A stretch of DNA of 7,617 nucleotides. Origin: Gemmatimonadota bacterium. GTDB lineage: Bacteria; JAAXHH01. Position numbers and translations under genes: made by a program. The notes under the pieces are model-generated. The model did not search any database and was not told the DNA's origin. It saw only the letters and a list, made by a program, of their open reading frames with translations. Of the stretch, positions 1-6,320 are shown piece by piece. How positions within the stretch are numbered: the first letter of the stretch is position 1; every line of letters starts with the position of its first letter. Location of the stretch: contig JAPOOT010000156.1 of the NCBI GenBank assembly GCA_026713285.1, positions 1-7,617 on the forward strand, read 5' to 3'.

Positions 1-581
1 GCAAAAGGGTCGTCGCCTTGCCGGCGGATGTAGTCGGCCGCCCGTTCGCCCAGGTACCACGCCTTGGTGCATTCCTCGGGCAGGGACGCCGCGTAGTGTC
101 TTGAAAAAACCCTTTGTCCCAGCAGCTCGATGTCGGGCGTGTGCCCATTATCCACGAGGAAGTGATGATAGTCGCTGACTTCGGCCAACCGATCCGTTTC
201 CGAGTATCCGCGTCGATATTGGTCTTCCGTACCCACCCAGGTCTTGAAGCCGTGCTGGGGGAAAATCTCGTCGCCCAGGTGCCATTTCCCCATGAAGGCC
301 GTATCGTATTCCGCCGGAAGCATCTCGGCGATGGTCGGCTTGTCGCCGTCCAGCGGTACGTTGCAGGACGGGACGCCCGCCGTGTGGGGCCATAGACCGG
401 TGAGCATGGTGGCCCGGGCGGGACTGCATACGGGCTGGCTCACGTAGGCGTTTTCGAAGACGAAACTGTCCTCGGCCAGTCCGTTGAGCGCCGGAGTTTC
501 TATCTGGTGATTGCCGTAGCAGGCCAGCGTATCGGCGCGCTGCTGGTCGGTGAAAATGTAGAGCAGGTTGGGGCGTGTCAC
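1..581 (-). CDS. Type I (formylglycine-dependent) sulfatase, N-terminal 193 residues, cut by window edge
   Basis: The reading frame is open from a GTG at 581 to the left edge. The start reads TRPNLLYIFTDQQRADTL, the usual opening of choline-sulfatase/arylsulfatase-like members of the alkaline-phosphatase superfamily. Asp12 is a likely metal ligand. The formylglycine motif CxPxR is CSPAR at residues 52-56, with Cys52 the residue to be oxidised, followed by ATMLTG. GKWHL at 98-102 supplies the conserved Lys99 and His101. The family hydrolyses sulfate esters after Cys maturation by FGE or an anaerobic maturase, neither of which is seen here. The GTG overlaps the TGA of the upstream dehydrogenase (GTGA at 578-581), and GAGGG sits 6 nt before it, so translational coupling is likely. 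No signal peptide precedes the catalytic domain, which suggests a cytoplasmic enzyme. A phosphonate monoester hydrolase-like activity cannot be excluded. The C-terminal half is outside the window. Confidence 0.93.
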   Translation of the reverse strand, partial: MTRPNLLYIFTDQQRADTLACYGNHQIETPALNGLAEDSFVFENAYVSQPVCSPARATMLTGLWPHTAGVPSCNVPLDGDKPTIAEMLPAEYDTAFMGKWHLGDEIFPQHGFKTWVGTEDQYRRGYSETDRLAEVSDYHHFLVDNGHTPDIELLGQRVFSRHYAASLPEECTKAWYLGERAADYIRRQGDDPF

Positions 582-1633
582 GGTTGGCCCTCGCGGTTTG
601 CTTTCGATCGCGGCGTCAGGTTGAACCAGGTCTCGTGACCGGAGAAGAACCGTTCCAATTCATCGACCATGAAGCCGAAGAAGTGGGGGAATTCTTCACC
701 CGTGCGTCCGGAGAAGTGGGGCGTCAGGAAAACGTTGGGCAGGCCAATGATTTCACTGTCTTCGGGGATGGGCTCCGGATCGAAAACGTCCAGTCCCGCG
801 GCGATATCATTGCGCTTGAGGCGCTCGATCAGGGCGGCCGAGTCGACGATCGGCCCCCGCGAAACATTTACGAATACCGACCCCGATTGAATGAGATCCA
901 GTTCGCGCTGTCCGATCATGCCCCGGGTCTTCGGCGTGAGGGGCGCCACGCAGATGATCGCGTTGCACTTGGAAAGCACGTTGTCCAGCGAGGTCTGCAG
1001 GAATCCCAGCGCTTCGGGCAATTCCTGCGGCAGGGACGGATCATGGACCCACAATTCCACGTCGAAGGGCCGCAGCAGTTTCATCAGCCGCCGTCCCATG
1101 TGCCCGCCGCCGATCAGCCCGACCCGCTTGCCCGTGAGCATGCCCGCCATGGGCTGAATGAGACTTCGGTCCTGGGTGTTGCGTTCGATGATCCTGCGAA
1201 AGAGCGCCCCGGCATTGCGCATGGAGATCAGCGTCAGCCCCAGGGCCCATTCCGCTACCGGATAGGTGGAGCCGTTGGTCGTATCTATCGTACTGATGCC
1301 GCGGGACCACATCGATTCCAGGTCAAGCCGCGCGGCGAAACGGTCTCCTTCCAGTTCGCCGACGAAACGGAGCCGCGGCGCGGCATCAAGGACTTCGGCG
1401 CCAATCCTCGGTGCGCCGTGGCAGACGACGAGCGCGTCCACCCCGGCCATTTCCTTCGCCAGTTGCGCCGTGGTCTCGGGATCCGTGCTGGTATCGTAGA
1501 TCCCGCCGCCCTCGCAGTGGAACCATGACCAATCGGCGAACTCCTCGAGACGGTCCAGTTCCTTCGGCGGCATGTATCCGTTTCGGACACGTTCACTGCA
1601 GGCGATGAGTACCTGAGGACGTTTAGTCGACAT
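578..1633 (-). CDS. D-isomer-specific 2-hydroxyacid dehydrogenase (NAD(P)-dependent)
   Basis: This is a complete 351-residue protein, within the normal range for the family. The split substrate domain (about 1-120 and 300-351) flanks a Rossmann domain. GGGHMG at 175-180 is the GxGxxG dinucleotide loop, and Asp198 at the end of the second strand suggests NAD preference. The catalytic triad is recognisable: Arg259 (in VSRGPIVD), Glu287 (in DVFDPEP) and His306 (in LTPHFSGRT). VAEWALGL at 126-133 is the typical segment before the NAD domain. The family interconverts 2-hydroxyacids and 2-oxoacids (phosphoglycerate, glyoxylate/hydroxypyruvate and similar). The exact substrate is not readable. The ATG at 1633 has GGAG five bases upstream. 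The gene lies 75 bp after the PhyH-like gene and overlaps the sulfatase by 4 bp, so it is the middle gene of a probable operon. It may oxidise or reduce an acid released by the neighbouring enzymes (inference). Confidence 0.93.
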   Translation of the reverse strand: MSTKRPQVLIACSERVRNGYMPPKELDRLEEFADWSWFHCEGGGIYDTSTDPETTAQLAKEMAGVDALVVCHGAPRIGAEVLDAAPRLRFVGELEGDRFAARLDLESMWSRGISTIDTTNGSTYPVAEWALGLTLISMRNAGALFRRIIERNTQDRSLIQPMAGMLTGKRVGLIGGGHMGRRLMKLLRPFDVELWVHDPSLPQELPEALGFLQTSLDNVLSKCNAIICVAPLTPKTRGMIGQRELDLIQSGSVFVNVSRGPIVDSAALIERLKRNDIAAGLDVFDPEPIPEDSEIIGLPNVFLTPHFSGRTGEEFPHFFGFMVDELERFFSGHETWFNLTPRSKANREGQP

Positions 1634-1708
1634 GCGCTCTCCAATTTGTGCCAGCTTAAGACGGTCTCAACAGACGGTCCCATCCTGGCCATTGTTTCTA
1701 CCCATGAC

Positions 1709-2446
1709 TCAGCCAAAGGCCTCGGCATATTTCCTGGAACGGCTGGTCATCAGGCCGTAGAAATCCCGCACCTCGGGATCGGGATGATCCCGCCAGAAGC
1801 TGGTGGGAATCAAAGTACAGTCGCTCAGCACTGGACCATCGCGATGGCCGTAGTATATCTGGACGGTCTTGCGTTCGTGCGCGGTGATCCGGACCGTTGC
1901 GGCATGCAGCACAGATAGGTTGAATAGAATGACGGTACCGGCCGGTCCGTGCAGGTGGACCGCGCCCCGCTGGTCGAGCTGCTCTTTTGTGTCGAGCACA
2001 GGACCGTCACAGGGCTCGGGAGAGATTGAAAAGCAGTGCGTGCCCTCGTGCACGTCGGTCAGGTAGAGCATCATCTGCAGGAAGCCGCACCGGTAGGGCC
2101 GGTCCGTCGCATGCGGCCGGTCCCGGTGCCAGATCTCCTCCGGTTCGCCGTCGCGCGGGACCATGTGGCGTAGGCAGACTTCACCAAGACAGCTGGGGCC
2201 CTGGAAAATGGTCTCGATCGGTTTGATTAATTTGGGGTGACGGATCAGTCCGTCGATCTCCGGCGAGGAGATCAGGGGCTCGCAGTTCAGGGTCTGGTGG
2301 CCGTGATTGGAAATGGGATGCCAGAAGCAACCCCGGTTCGACCGGTCCTGGTCGTACAGTTTGGTAAAACGGACCAGTTCCTCGCCAACGAAAACCTGGC
2401 CGAGGTTGACGTATCCGTTTTGTTTGAAAAAGTCGAGATCCAGCAT
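1709..2446 (-). CDS. Phytanoyl-CoA dioxygenase (PhyH)-like Fe(II)/2-oxoglutarate oxygenase
   Basis: I place the start at the ATG at 2446, giving 245 aa. It has GGTGAT, a perfect anti-SD match, six bases upstream, and the product opens MLDLDFFKQNGYVNLGQVF, the standard PhyH N-terminus. A longer frame reaches 2539 but runs through the repeat array and adds unrelated residues. The iron-binding facial triad is His107-x-Asp109 (in EIWHRDRP) and His181 (in LSVLHAATV). Arg192, 11 residues after the distal His, is placed to bind the 2-oxoglutarate carboxylate. LQMMLYLTDVHEGTHCFSIS at 124-141 is the family's core strand and loop. Members hydroxylate or demethylate diverse small molecules using O2 and 2-oxoglutarate. 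Bacterial homologues are mostly uncharacterised, so the substrate is unknown. It is the first gene of the minus-strand cluster with the dehydrogenase and sulfatase, and it diverges from the Gfo/Idh/MocA gene. Confidence 0.92.
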   Translation of the reverse strand: MLDLDFFKQNGYVNLGQVFVGEELVRFTKLYDQDRSNRGCFWHPISNHGHQTLNCEPLISSPEIDGLIRHPKLIKPIETIFQGPSCLGEVCLRHMVPRDGEPEEIWHRDRPHATDRPYRCGFLQMMLYLTDVHEGTHCFSISPEPCDGPVLDTKEQLDQRGAVHLHGPAGTVILFNLSVLHAATVRITAHERKTVQIYYGHRDGPVLSDCTLIPTSFWRDHPDPEVRDFYGLMTSRSRKYAEAFG

Positions 2447-2452
2447 GCAGGA

Positions 2453-2458
2453 ATCACC
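2453..2458 (-). promoter_or_regulatory. Ribosome binding site that sets the PhyH start
   Basis: On the minus strand the bases read GGTGAT, then six bases, then ATG at 2446. This matches the 3' part of the consensus GGAGGTGAT and favours the 245-residue start over the upstream in-frame ATG at 2539. Confidence 0.7.
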
Positions 2459-2502
2459 GTTCGATAATGGTGGGTTTACTTGCAAAAGAAATGGCGATAC
2501 AT

Positions 2503-2597
2503 TGCACGCGTCAAGCAAAGCATGCGTCAGACAGAGCACGGGTTAAAAAAGCATACGTCTAGCACTGCACGCGTCAAGCAATGCACACGTCTAGCAA
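2503..2597. repeat. Imperfect 16-bp tandem repeat array in the divergent promoter region
   Basis: Units of 16 bp run head to tail. TGCACGCGTCAAGCAA occurs identically at 2503-2518 and 2566-2581. Related copies are AGCATGCGTCAGACAG (2519-2534), AGCATACGTCTAGCAC (2550-2565) and TGCACACGTCTAGCAA (2582-2597). A degenerate A-rich stretch (2535-2549) lies in the middle, and a broken copy begins at 2598. The approximate consensus is WGCAYRCGTCWAGCAM. On the minus strand each unit presents a TTGACG, TAGACG or CTGACG hexamer. The array sits between the PhyH gene and the Gfo/Idh/MocA gene, so it could be an operator array for both directions, a duplicated -35 region, or a neutral minisatellite. Confidence 0.8.
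2550..2577 (-). promoter_or_regulatory. Candidate sigma70-type promoter for the PhyH-dehydrogenase-sulfatase operon
   Basis: On the minus strand TTGACG (2577-2572) is followed by 16 bases and TATGCT (2555-2550). This is five of six matches to the -35 consensus and four of six to the -10. It lies about 100 bp upstream of the PhyH start and falls inside the 16-bp repeat array, so repeat binding and promoter use may be linked. Because the hexamer recurs in other units, the true -35 cannot be fixed by eye. Confidence 0.4.
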
Positions 2598-2673
2598 TGC
2601 ACCGTAGCGATTGCTACTTAAGGTAATGTACGCTTTGCAGAGGAAGCTCACCAGCCCACCCGGAGCAACCTTC

Positions 2674-3630
2674 ATGCCCAAAAAAGTCCTGAAAGCCGCC
2701 CTGATCGGATGCGGGGGGCGGGGTCGCGGCCATCTCGAGACCATGAAGACCTTCGACGACCTGCAGTTCGTGGCCGTGTGCGATCCGGTGAAGGAACTGC
2801 GCGACCTGGTGGCTGAGGAAAACGCAGTCCCGCGGCGATACGGAGACATCGAGGACATGCTGTCGAAGGAAGATCTGGACCTGGCGGTGGTCGCGACGCC
2901 GGCCCATCTGAACGGCCAATGCGCGCTGCCCGTCATACAGGCCGGTGTGCACGCGCTCATAGAAAAGCCGCCCGGCCTGTCGGGCGCGGATACCGAGGGG
3001 CTCCGCGACGCCGCCAACGCATCCGGAGCGAAGGTGCTGGTCGGCTGGAACCGCCGGTTCCATTCCCTGATCTGCAAGGCCCGAGGCATGATCGAGGAAC
3101 GGGGACCCGTCACCCAGATCGTGGCGGAATTCCACAAGAGCATGACGCGCCTGCGTGAACGGCCCTTCCCCGACCATCTGCTGGACAATTTCATCTACGA
3201 GACGCCGATCCATGCCATCGACCTGACCCGGTCCCTGGCGGGCAGTTCTCCCATCGCCGAACTGCACGCCGTCGCGCGCCGGGCCCGTTCGCCCTTCGTG
3301 GACGTCTACGCGGCGCTCATACGCTTCGAAAATGGGTGCGTGGCCCAGCTCACGGCCAATTTCACGACAGACGCCCGCCTGGAGCGCTATGAAATCCACG
3401 GCAGGGACTGTTCGGCCTACCTGGAAGGCGTGAAGAGAGCAGTGGTACAGCGGGACGGCAAAGAAGAAGTGCTCGACGCGGTGGAATCCGCCGGAACGGC
3501 CGAACAGGCCCGCTTCCTCATCGACTGCATCAAGGAGGACCGGCCCGTGGATCTGCCCGCGGCGGGGCTGGACGAGGCCGTGGAGACGATGAGGCTGGCC
3601 GACCGCATCCGAGCGGAGCTGCGCAATTGA
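2674..3630 (+). CDS. Gfo/Idh/MocA family NAD(P)-dependent oxidoreductase
   Basis: I choose the ATG at 2674, giving 318 aa. GGAG lies eight bases upstream, and the product MPKKVLKAALIGCGGRG begins directly with the Rossmann strand. An in-frame TTG at 2611 would add 21 poorly fitting residues. Residues 12-17 (GCGGRG) form the dinucleotide loop, with Asp37 (in VAVCDP) ending the second strand. EKPP at 97-100 contains the catalytic Lys98, and VGWNRRF at 123-129 is a family signature. His180 and Asp183 (in PIHAIDLTR) match the conserved GxHxxDxxR region, although Glu176 sits near where many members carry Asp. The C-terminal domain is the usual beta-sheet dimerisation and substrate domain. Members oxidise or reduce sugars, inositols and related polyols. 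The gene is divergent from the PhyH-dehydrogenase-sulfatase cluster and could share its control (inference). Confidence 0.93.
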   Translation: MPKKVLKAALIGCGGRGRGHLETMKTFDDLQFVAVCDPVKELRDLVAEENAVPRRYGDIEDMLSKEDLDLAVVATPAHLNGQCALPVIQAGVHALIEKPPGLSGADTEGLRDAANASGAKVLVGWNRRFHSLICKARGMIEERGPVTQIVAEFHKSMTRLRERPFPDHLLDNFIYETPIHAIDLTRSLAGSSPIAELHAVARRARSPFVDVYAALIRFENGCVAQLTANFTTDARLERYEIHGRDCSAYLEGVKRAVVQRDGKEEVLDAVESAGTAEQARFLIDCIKEDRPVDLPAAGLDEAVETMRLADRIRAELRN

Positions 3631-3647
3631 TCCACGCCCCGGGTTGC

Positions 3648-3676
3648 TTGACAACCATGCGTCCTCGTGGTAGGAT
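3648..3676 (+). promoter_or_regulatory. Sigma70-type promoter for the acylase gene
   Basis: A perfect TTGACA (3648-3653) is followed by a 17-bp spacer and TAGGAT (3671-3676), which matches four of six -10 positions including the critical first A and last T. Transcription would start near 3683, about 105 bases before the acylase ATG, giving a leader with inverted repeats. It lies just after the Gfo/Idh/MocA stop at 3630, so the acylase probably has its own transcript. Confidence 0.65.
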
Positions 3677-3683
3677 GTTTGTC

Positions 3684-3711
3684 TACCGTAACGGTCGATT
3701 CACCGACGGTA
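3684..3711. promoter_or_regulatory. Inverted repeat at the start of the acylase leader (hairpin or operator)
   Basis: TACCGT (3684-3689) pairs with ACGGTA (3706-3711), and inside it CGGT (3692-3695) pairs with ACCG (3702-3705) around a six-base loop, with an AA bulge. The same stretch also contains the compact palindrome ACCGT-A-ACGGT (3685-3695). It overlaps the predicted transcription start. A repressor operator is therefore as likely as an RNA leader hairpin. Confidence 0.5.
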
Positions 3712-3728
3712 AGCAGCCTGGTGATTTG

Positions 3729-3741
3729 ACTTGATTCAAGT
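3729..3741. promoter_or_regulatory. Perfect 13-bp palindrome upstream of the acylase
   Basis: ACTTGA-T-TCAAGT is a perfect dyad about 45 bp before the acylase start codon and downstream of the predicted promoter. It has the size of a dimeric regulator site. No regulator gene is present in the window, and the element could be coincidental. Confidence 0.35.
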
Positions 3742-3787
3742 GTGGTGAAACGAGCATTCCGAGAGTGGATAGCAAGAGGAGCCATTC

Positions 3788-6127
3788 ATGACGATTTCTC
3801 ACTTCATCTACTTTTGCGCGGTGCTTTTCGTTGTTCCCCTGATGATCACGGGATGCGGCGAGGAGGTCGAAATGGCTGATTCCGACGAGCAGCTTATGTC
3901 CCTTGCCCGCGAATCCCTCTCCCAGATCGAGGGCGAACTGGCGCTGGATGGTCTGAACGAGCCGGTCGAAGTGATCCGCGATCAGCACGGCATTCCGCAC
4001 ATTTACGCGCAGAACACGGACGACCTCTTCTTCGCCCAGGGTTACGTGATGGCCCAGGACCGCCTGTGGCAGATGGAGCTGTGGCGCCGGTGGCGGGAGG
4101 GCCGTCTCGCGGAGATCTTCGGTCCGGAGGCCTTCGACTATGATGCCCGCACGCGGCTCATGATGTACCGCGGCCCCTTTGACGAGCGCGAATGGACCAG
4201 CTACCACGCCGAGGGAGAGCGGATCTTCACCGCCTACGCAAACGGCGTCAACGCATTTATCGACGCGCATGCCGACAACCTGCCGGTGGAGTTCAAGCTG
4301 ACGGGCATTCAGCCCGGCCGGTGGACCAAAGAGACCGTGGTGCGGCGCTGGACCGGACTCTTCTTCCCGAGCGCGGGAAACGACGCGGGGGACGAGATCC
4401 GGCTGGCCCGGTCCGTGGCGGAACTCGGCGTCGAGGAGGCCAATCGCCGGGCGGCGCCATTGCCGTGGGATGACCTCGTGGTGCCTGAAGGACTGGACGT
4501 GACCCTCGTCCATGAGGAAATCGTGGCCGCGATGCGAAAAGGGGAGGGCGATCCCCTGGTGCCTGGGCGGCTTCCGCAGCTTGAACTCGTCGAGCCGTAT
4601 ACAGGCCTTGTACCCGCGGACCGCCAGGCCGAAGCGCCCACCGAAGAGCAGTTGCTCGAGATCGGCAGCAACAACTGGGCCGTGAGCGGCGCCCTGTCCA
4701 TCACGGGCCAGGTCATGGTCGTCAACGATCCCCACCGCCGGCTCGAGAACCCGTCGCTGAGATACTATGCTCATCTGAACGCCCCGGGCTGGAACATGAT
4801 CGGGGCGAGCGAGCCGCCCTTCGTGGGCGTGAACGCCGGACACAACGACCGGGTCGCCTGGGGATTCACCTTCGCGGGGGTCGACGTGAACGATGTGTAC
4901 GTGGAAGAGCTGCACCCGGACCAGCCCGACATGGTGCGGTGGCAGGATGGCTGGGAACCTCTCCGCGTCATTCGGGAGGAGATCCCGGTGAAGGGCGAAG
5001 AGCCCCGCGAGGTCGTGCTCAAGTATAGCCGGCACGGACCGGTGTTTTACGAGGACCCGGACAACGGCGTGGCCTACGCCGTGCGTTCCATCACCCACGA
5101 GCCGGGCACGGCCCCCTACCTGGGATGCTTCCGCATGGCCCAGGCGGAGAGCGCGGAGGACTTTTTCGAACGCGCCATGTTCTGGAAGGTGCCTACCCAC
5201 AACCTGGTATTCGGCGACGTGGAGGGCAATATTGCCTTCCAGGTCTCGGCCCTCACGCCGGACCGAGACGGATGGAACGGCCGGCTGCCGGTCCCGGGTG
5301 ACGGGCGGTACGAGTGGCAGGGGTTCAGAGACGACTTGCCCCGGGAGTACAACCCCCAGCGCGGCTGGGTAGGTTCAGCGAACAACGATTCCCACCCGCC
5401 GGACTACGAGGGCCGGCCGGTCATGTTCCACTCCTCGCGAGGCGTCGAATACTCCCGGATAGAACGCATGAAGCAACTGCTGCAATCCAACCGCAAGTAC
5501 ACCGTCGACGACCACAAGCGTATCCAGTTGGACGCCTATTCGCTGCGCGCAGAGGCAGATATCCCGTCGTTCCGGGGCTGGGTGTCGGACGACGCCGAGG
5601 TCGAACGGGCCCGCGGACTGGTCGCAGGCTGGAACGGCGTGCTGGACCGGGACAGCGCCGGCGCGGCAGTGTGGTACCGCTGGCGGGGCGAGGCCGAATC
5701 GGCCGCATTCGATCCGGAGACTCCAACTGAGGAACGACAGCCGCTCATCGAAGCGGGCCTGCGCAAGACCGTGGACCGGTTGAAGCGGGAACTGGGCGAG
5801 GACTGGGACCAGTGGCGGTACGGGCGGCTTCAGAAAAGCCCATTCACCCATCTCCTGGCGGATGCCTTTTCCCTGCCCGCCGTGGAGCGGTCCGGCGGTT
5901 ACGGCACCATCGCCGCCACGTCGGTGAGCTTCCGGCACATACTGGACACCGACGACTGGGACCGCTCGGTCTTCATCATCACGCCGGGACAATCGGGCCA
6001 GCCGGAAAGCCCATACTACGGCAGCCTGCTGGAAACCTGGGCGGAGGACGAATATCTTCCACTGGCGTTCAGCCGGGAAGCGGTGGAAGGCATTGCGGGA
6101 CATCGGCTTATGCTCACGCCACGTTGA
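3788..6127 (+). CDS. Penicillin-acylase-family Ntn hydrolase, predicted lipoprotein
   Basis: This is a complete 779-residue precursor, the usual size for penicillin G acylase/aculeacin/AHL acylase relatives. The ATG has AGAGGAG six bases upstream. Residues 1-22 form a hydrophobic signal ending in the lipobox ITG-Cys23, so the protein should be lipidated and membrane-anchored outside the cytoplasm. The n-region is unusual in lacking Lys or Arg. The alpha-chain region (about 55-270) contains IRDQHGIPHIYA and FFAQGYVMAQDRLWQMEL, family hallmarks. The nucleophile is Ser294 in GSNNW, and autocatalytic cleavage after Gly293 would make it the beta-chain N-terminus. VVNDPHR (311-317), HGPVF (416-420) and the ANN at 531-533 (likely oxyanion-hole Asn) are also conserved. 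The family hydrolyses amide bonds of beta-lactams, N-acyl homoserine lactones or acyl amino acids. The substrate here cannot be told. It appears to be transcribed from its own promoter. Confidence 0.95.
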   Translation: MTISHFIYFCAVLFVVPLMITGCGEEVEMADSDEQLMSLARESLSQIEGELALDGLNEPVEVIRDQHGIPHIYAQNTDDLFFAQGYVMAQDRLWQMELWRRWREGRLAEIFGPEAFDYDARTRLMMYRGPFDEREWTSYHAEGERIFTAYANGVNAFIDAHADNLPVEFKLTGIQPGRWTKETVVRRWTGLFFPSAGNDAGDEIRLARSVAELGVEEANRRAAPLPWDDLVVPEGLDVTLVHEEIVAAMRKGEGDPLVPGRLPQLELVEPYTGLVPADRQAEAPTEEQLLEIGSNNWAVSGALSITGQVMVVNDPHRRLENPSLRYYAHLNAPGWNMIGASEPPFVGVNAGHNDRVAWGFTFAGVDVNDVYVEELHPDQPDMVRWQDGWEPLRVIREEIPVKGEEPREVVLKYSRHGPVFYEDPDNGVAYAVRSITHEPGTAPYLGCFRMAQAESAEDFFERAMFWKVPTHNLVFGDVEGNIAFQVSALTPDRDGWNGRLPVPGDGRYEWQGFRDDLPREYNPQRGWVGSANNDSHPPDYEGRPVMFHSSRGVEYSRIERMKQLLQSNRKYTVDDHKRIQLDAYSLRAEADIPSFRGWVSDDAEVERARGLVAGWNGVLDRDSAGAAVWYRWRGEAESAAFDPETPTEERQPLIEAGLRKTVDRLKRELGEDWDQWRYGRLQKSPFTHLLADAFSLPAVERSGGYGTIAATSVSFRHILDTDDWDRSVFIITPGQSGQPESPYYGSLLETWAEDEYLPLAFSREAVEGIAGHRLMLTPR

Positions 6128-6128
6128 G

Positions 6129-6152
6129 CAGCCAGGGTTGATCGGTTGGCTG
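6129..6152 (+). terminator. Weak hairpin just after the acylase stop
   Basis: CAGCCA (6129-6134) can pair with TGGCTG (6147-6152) across a 12-base loop, two bases after the stop codon. The following bases (TGCGTTTCT) are only slightly T-rich, so this is at best a weak intrinsic terminator. Confidence 0.25.
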
Positions 6153-6161
6153 TGCGTTTCT

Positions 6162-6174
6162 GGAGGACTGCGTG
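6162..6174 (+). other. Shine-Dalgarno plus GTG preceding the repeat-coded frame
   Basis: GGAGG (6162-6166) lies five bases before a GTG at 6172, near-ideal spacing. The frame it opens translates the three 13-residue repeats and continues out of phase into the reductase gene until about 6558. No convincing protein follows. The signal is real in sequence but may be chance. Confidence 0.3.
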
Positions 6175-6176
6175 TC

Positions 6177-6293
6177 TTCGTCTGGCGGCCGCGGTAGTTC
6201 GGCCACCATTGAAACTTCGTCCGGCGGCCGCGGTTGTTCGGCCACCATTGAAACTTCGTCTGGCGGCCCCGGCTGTTCGGCCGGTAATGAAAC
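6177..6293. repeat. Three tandem copies of a 39-bp GC-rich unit
   Basis: The copies are 6177-6215, 6216-6254 and 6255-6293, each starting TTCGTC and ending GAAAC. Copies 1 and 2 differ at 2 of 39 positions. Copy 3 differs from copy 1 at 7. Each unit has internal dyad symmetry: in copies 1 and 2 GGCCG pairs with CGGCC around an eight-base loop, and in copy 3 CCGGC pairs with GCCGG around six. The unit is 13 codons long and open in a plus-strand frame from a GTG at 6172, reading SSGGRGxSATIET three times. That frame then runs into the aldo/keto reductase gene out of phase. The array fills most of the 193-bp gap between the acylase and the reductase. There are no spacers, so it is not a CRISPR array. 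The function is unknown. Confidence 0.9.
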
Positions 6294-6303
6294 TCTTGTT
6301 GCA

Positions 6304-6308
6304 GGAGG
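6304..6308 (+). promoter_or_regulatory. Distant ribosome binding site of the aldo/keto reductase
   Basis: GGAGG lies 12 bases before the TTG start. Combined with the rare start codon this predicts weak initiation. No in-frame alternative start exists between the stop at 6288 and 6321. Confidence 0.5.
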
Positions 6309-6320
6309 GACGTTAGACCA

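Noticed and set aside
575..1528. A 317-codon plus-strand open frame opposite the dehydrogenase
   Set aside because: It is a shadow frame. The minus-strand dehydrogenase has the full catalytic triad and Rossmann loop, and the plus product is low-complexity and Arg/Gly-rich.
1660..1680. AGACGGTC twice with a 13-bp offset between the PhyH and dehydrogenase genes
   Set aside because: It consists of two short 8-bp matches only in a 75-bp gap, which is too little to call a regulatory site.
2447..2539. An upstream ATG at 2539 extending the PhyH protein by 31 residues
   Set aside because: The extension is encoded by the repeat array and does not fit the family, while the ATG at 2446 has an excellent ribosome binding site.
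2611..2673. A TTG at 2611 as the start of the Gfo/Idh/MocA protein
   Set aside because: The Rossmann strand begins right after the ATG at 2674, which has GGAG eight bases upstream. The added residues look like leader sequence.
3683..5200. A 505-codon open frame on the minus strand opposite the acylase gene
   Set aside because: It is a mirror of GC-rich codon bias. The plus strand encodes an intact acylase with all motifs, and the minus product shows no recognisable domain.
6177..6293. A CRISPR array, because the units end in GAAAC (GTTTC on the other strand)
   Set aside because: The 39-bp units abut without unique spacers, and no cas gene is present.
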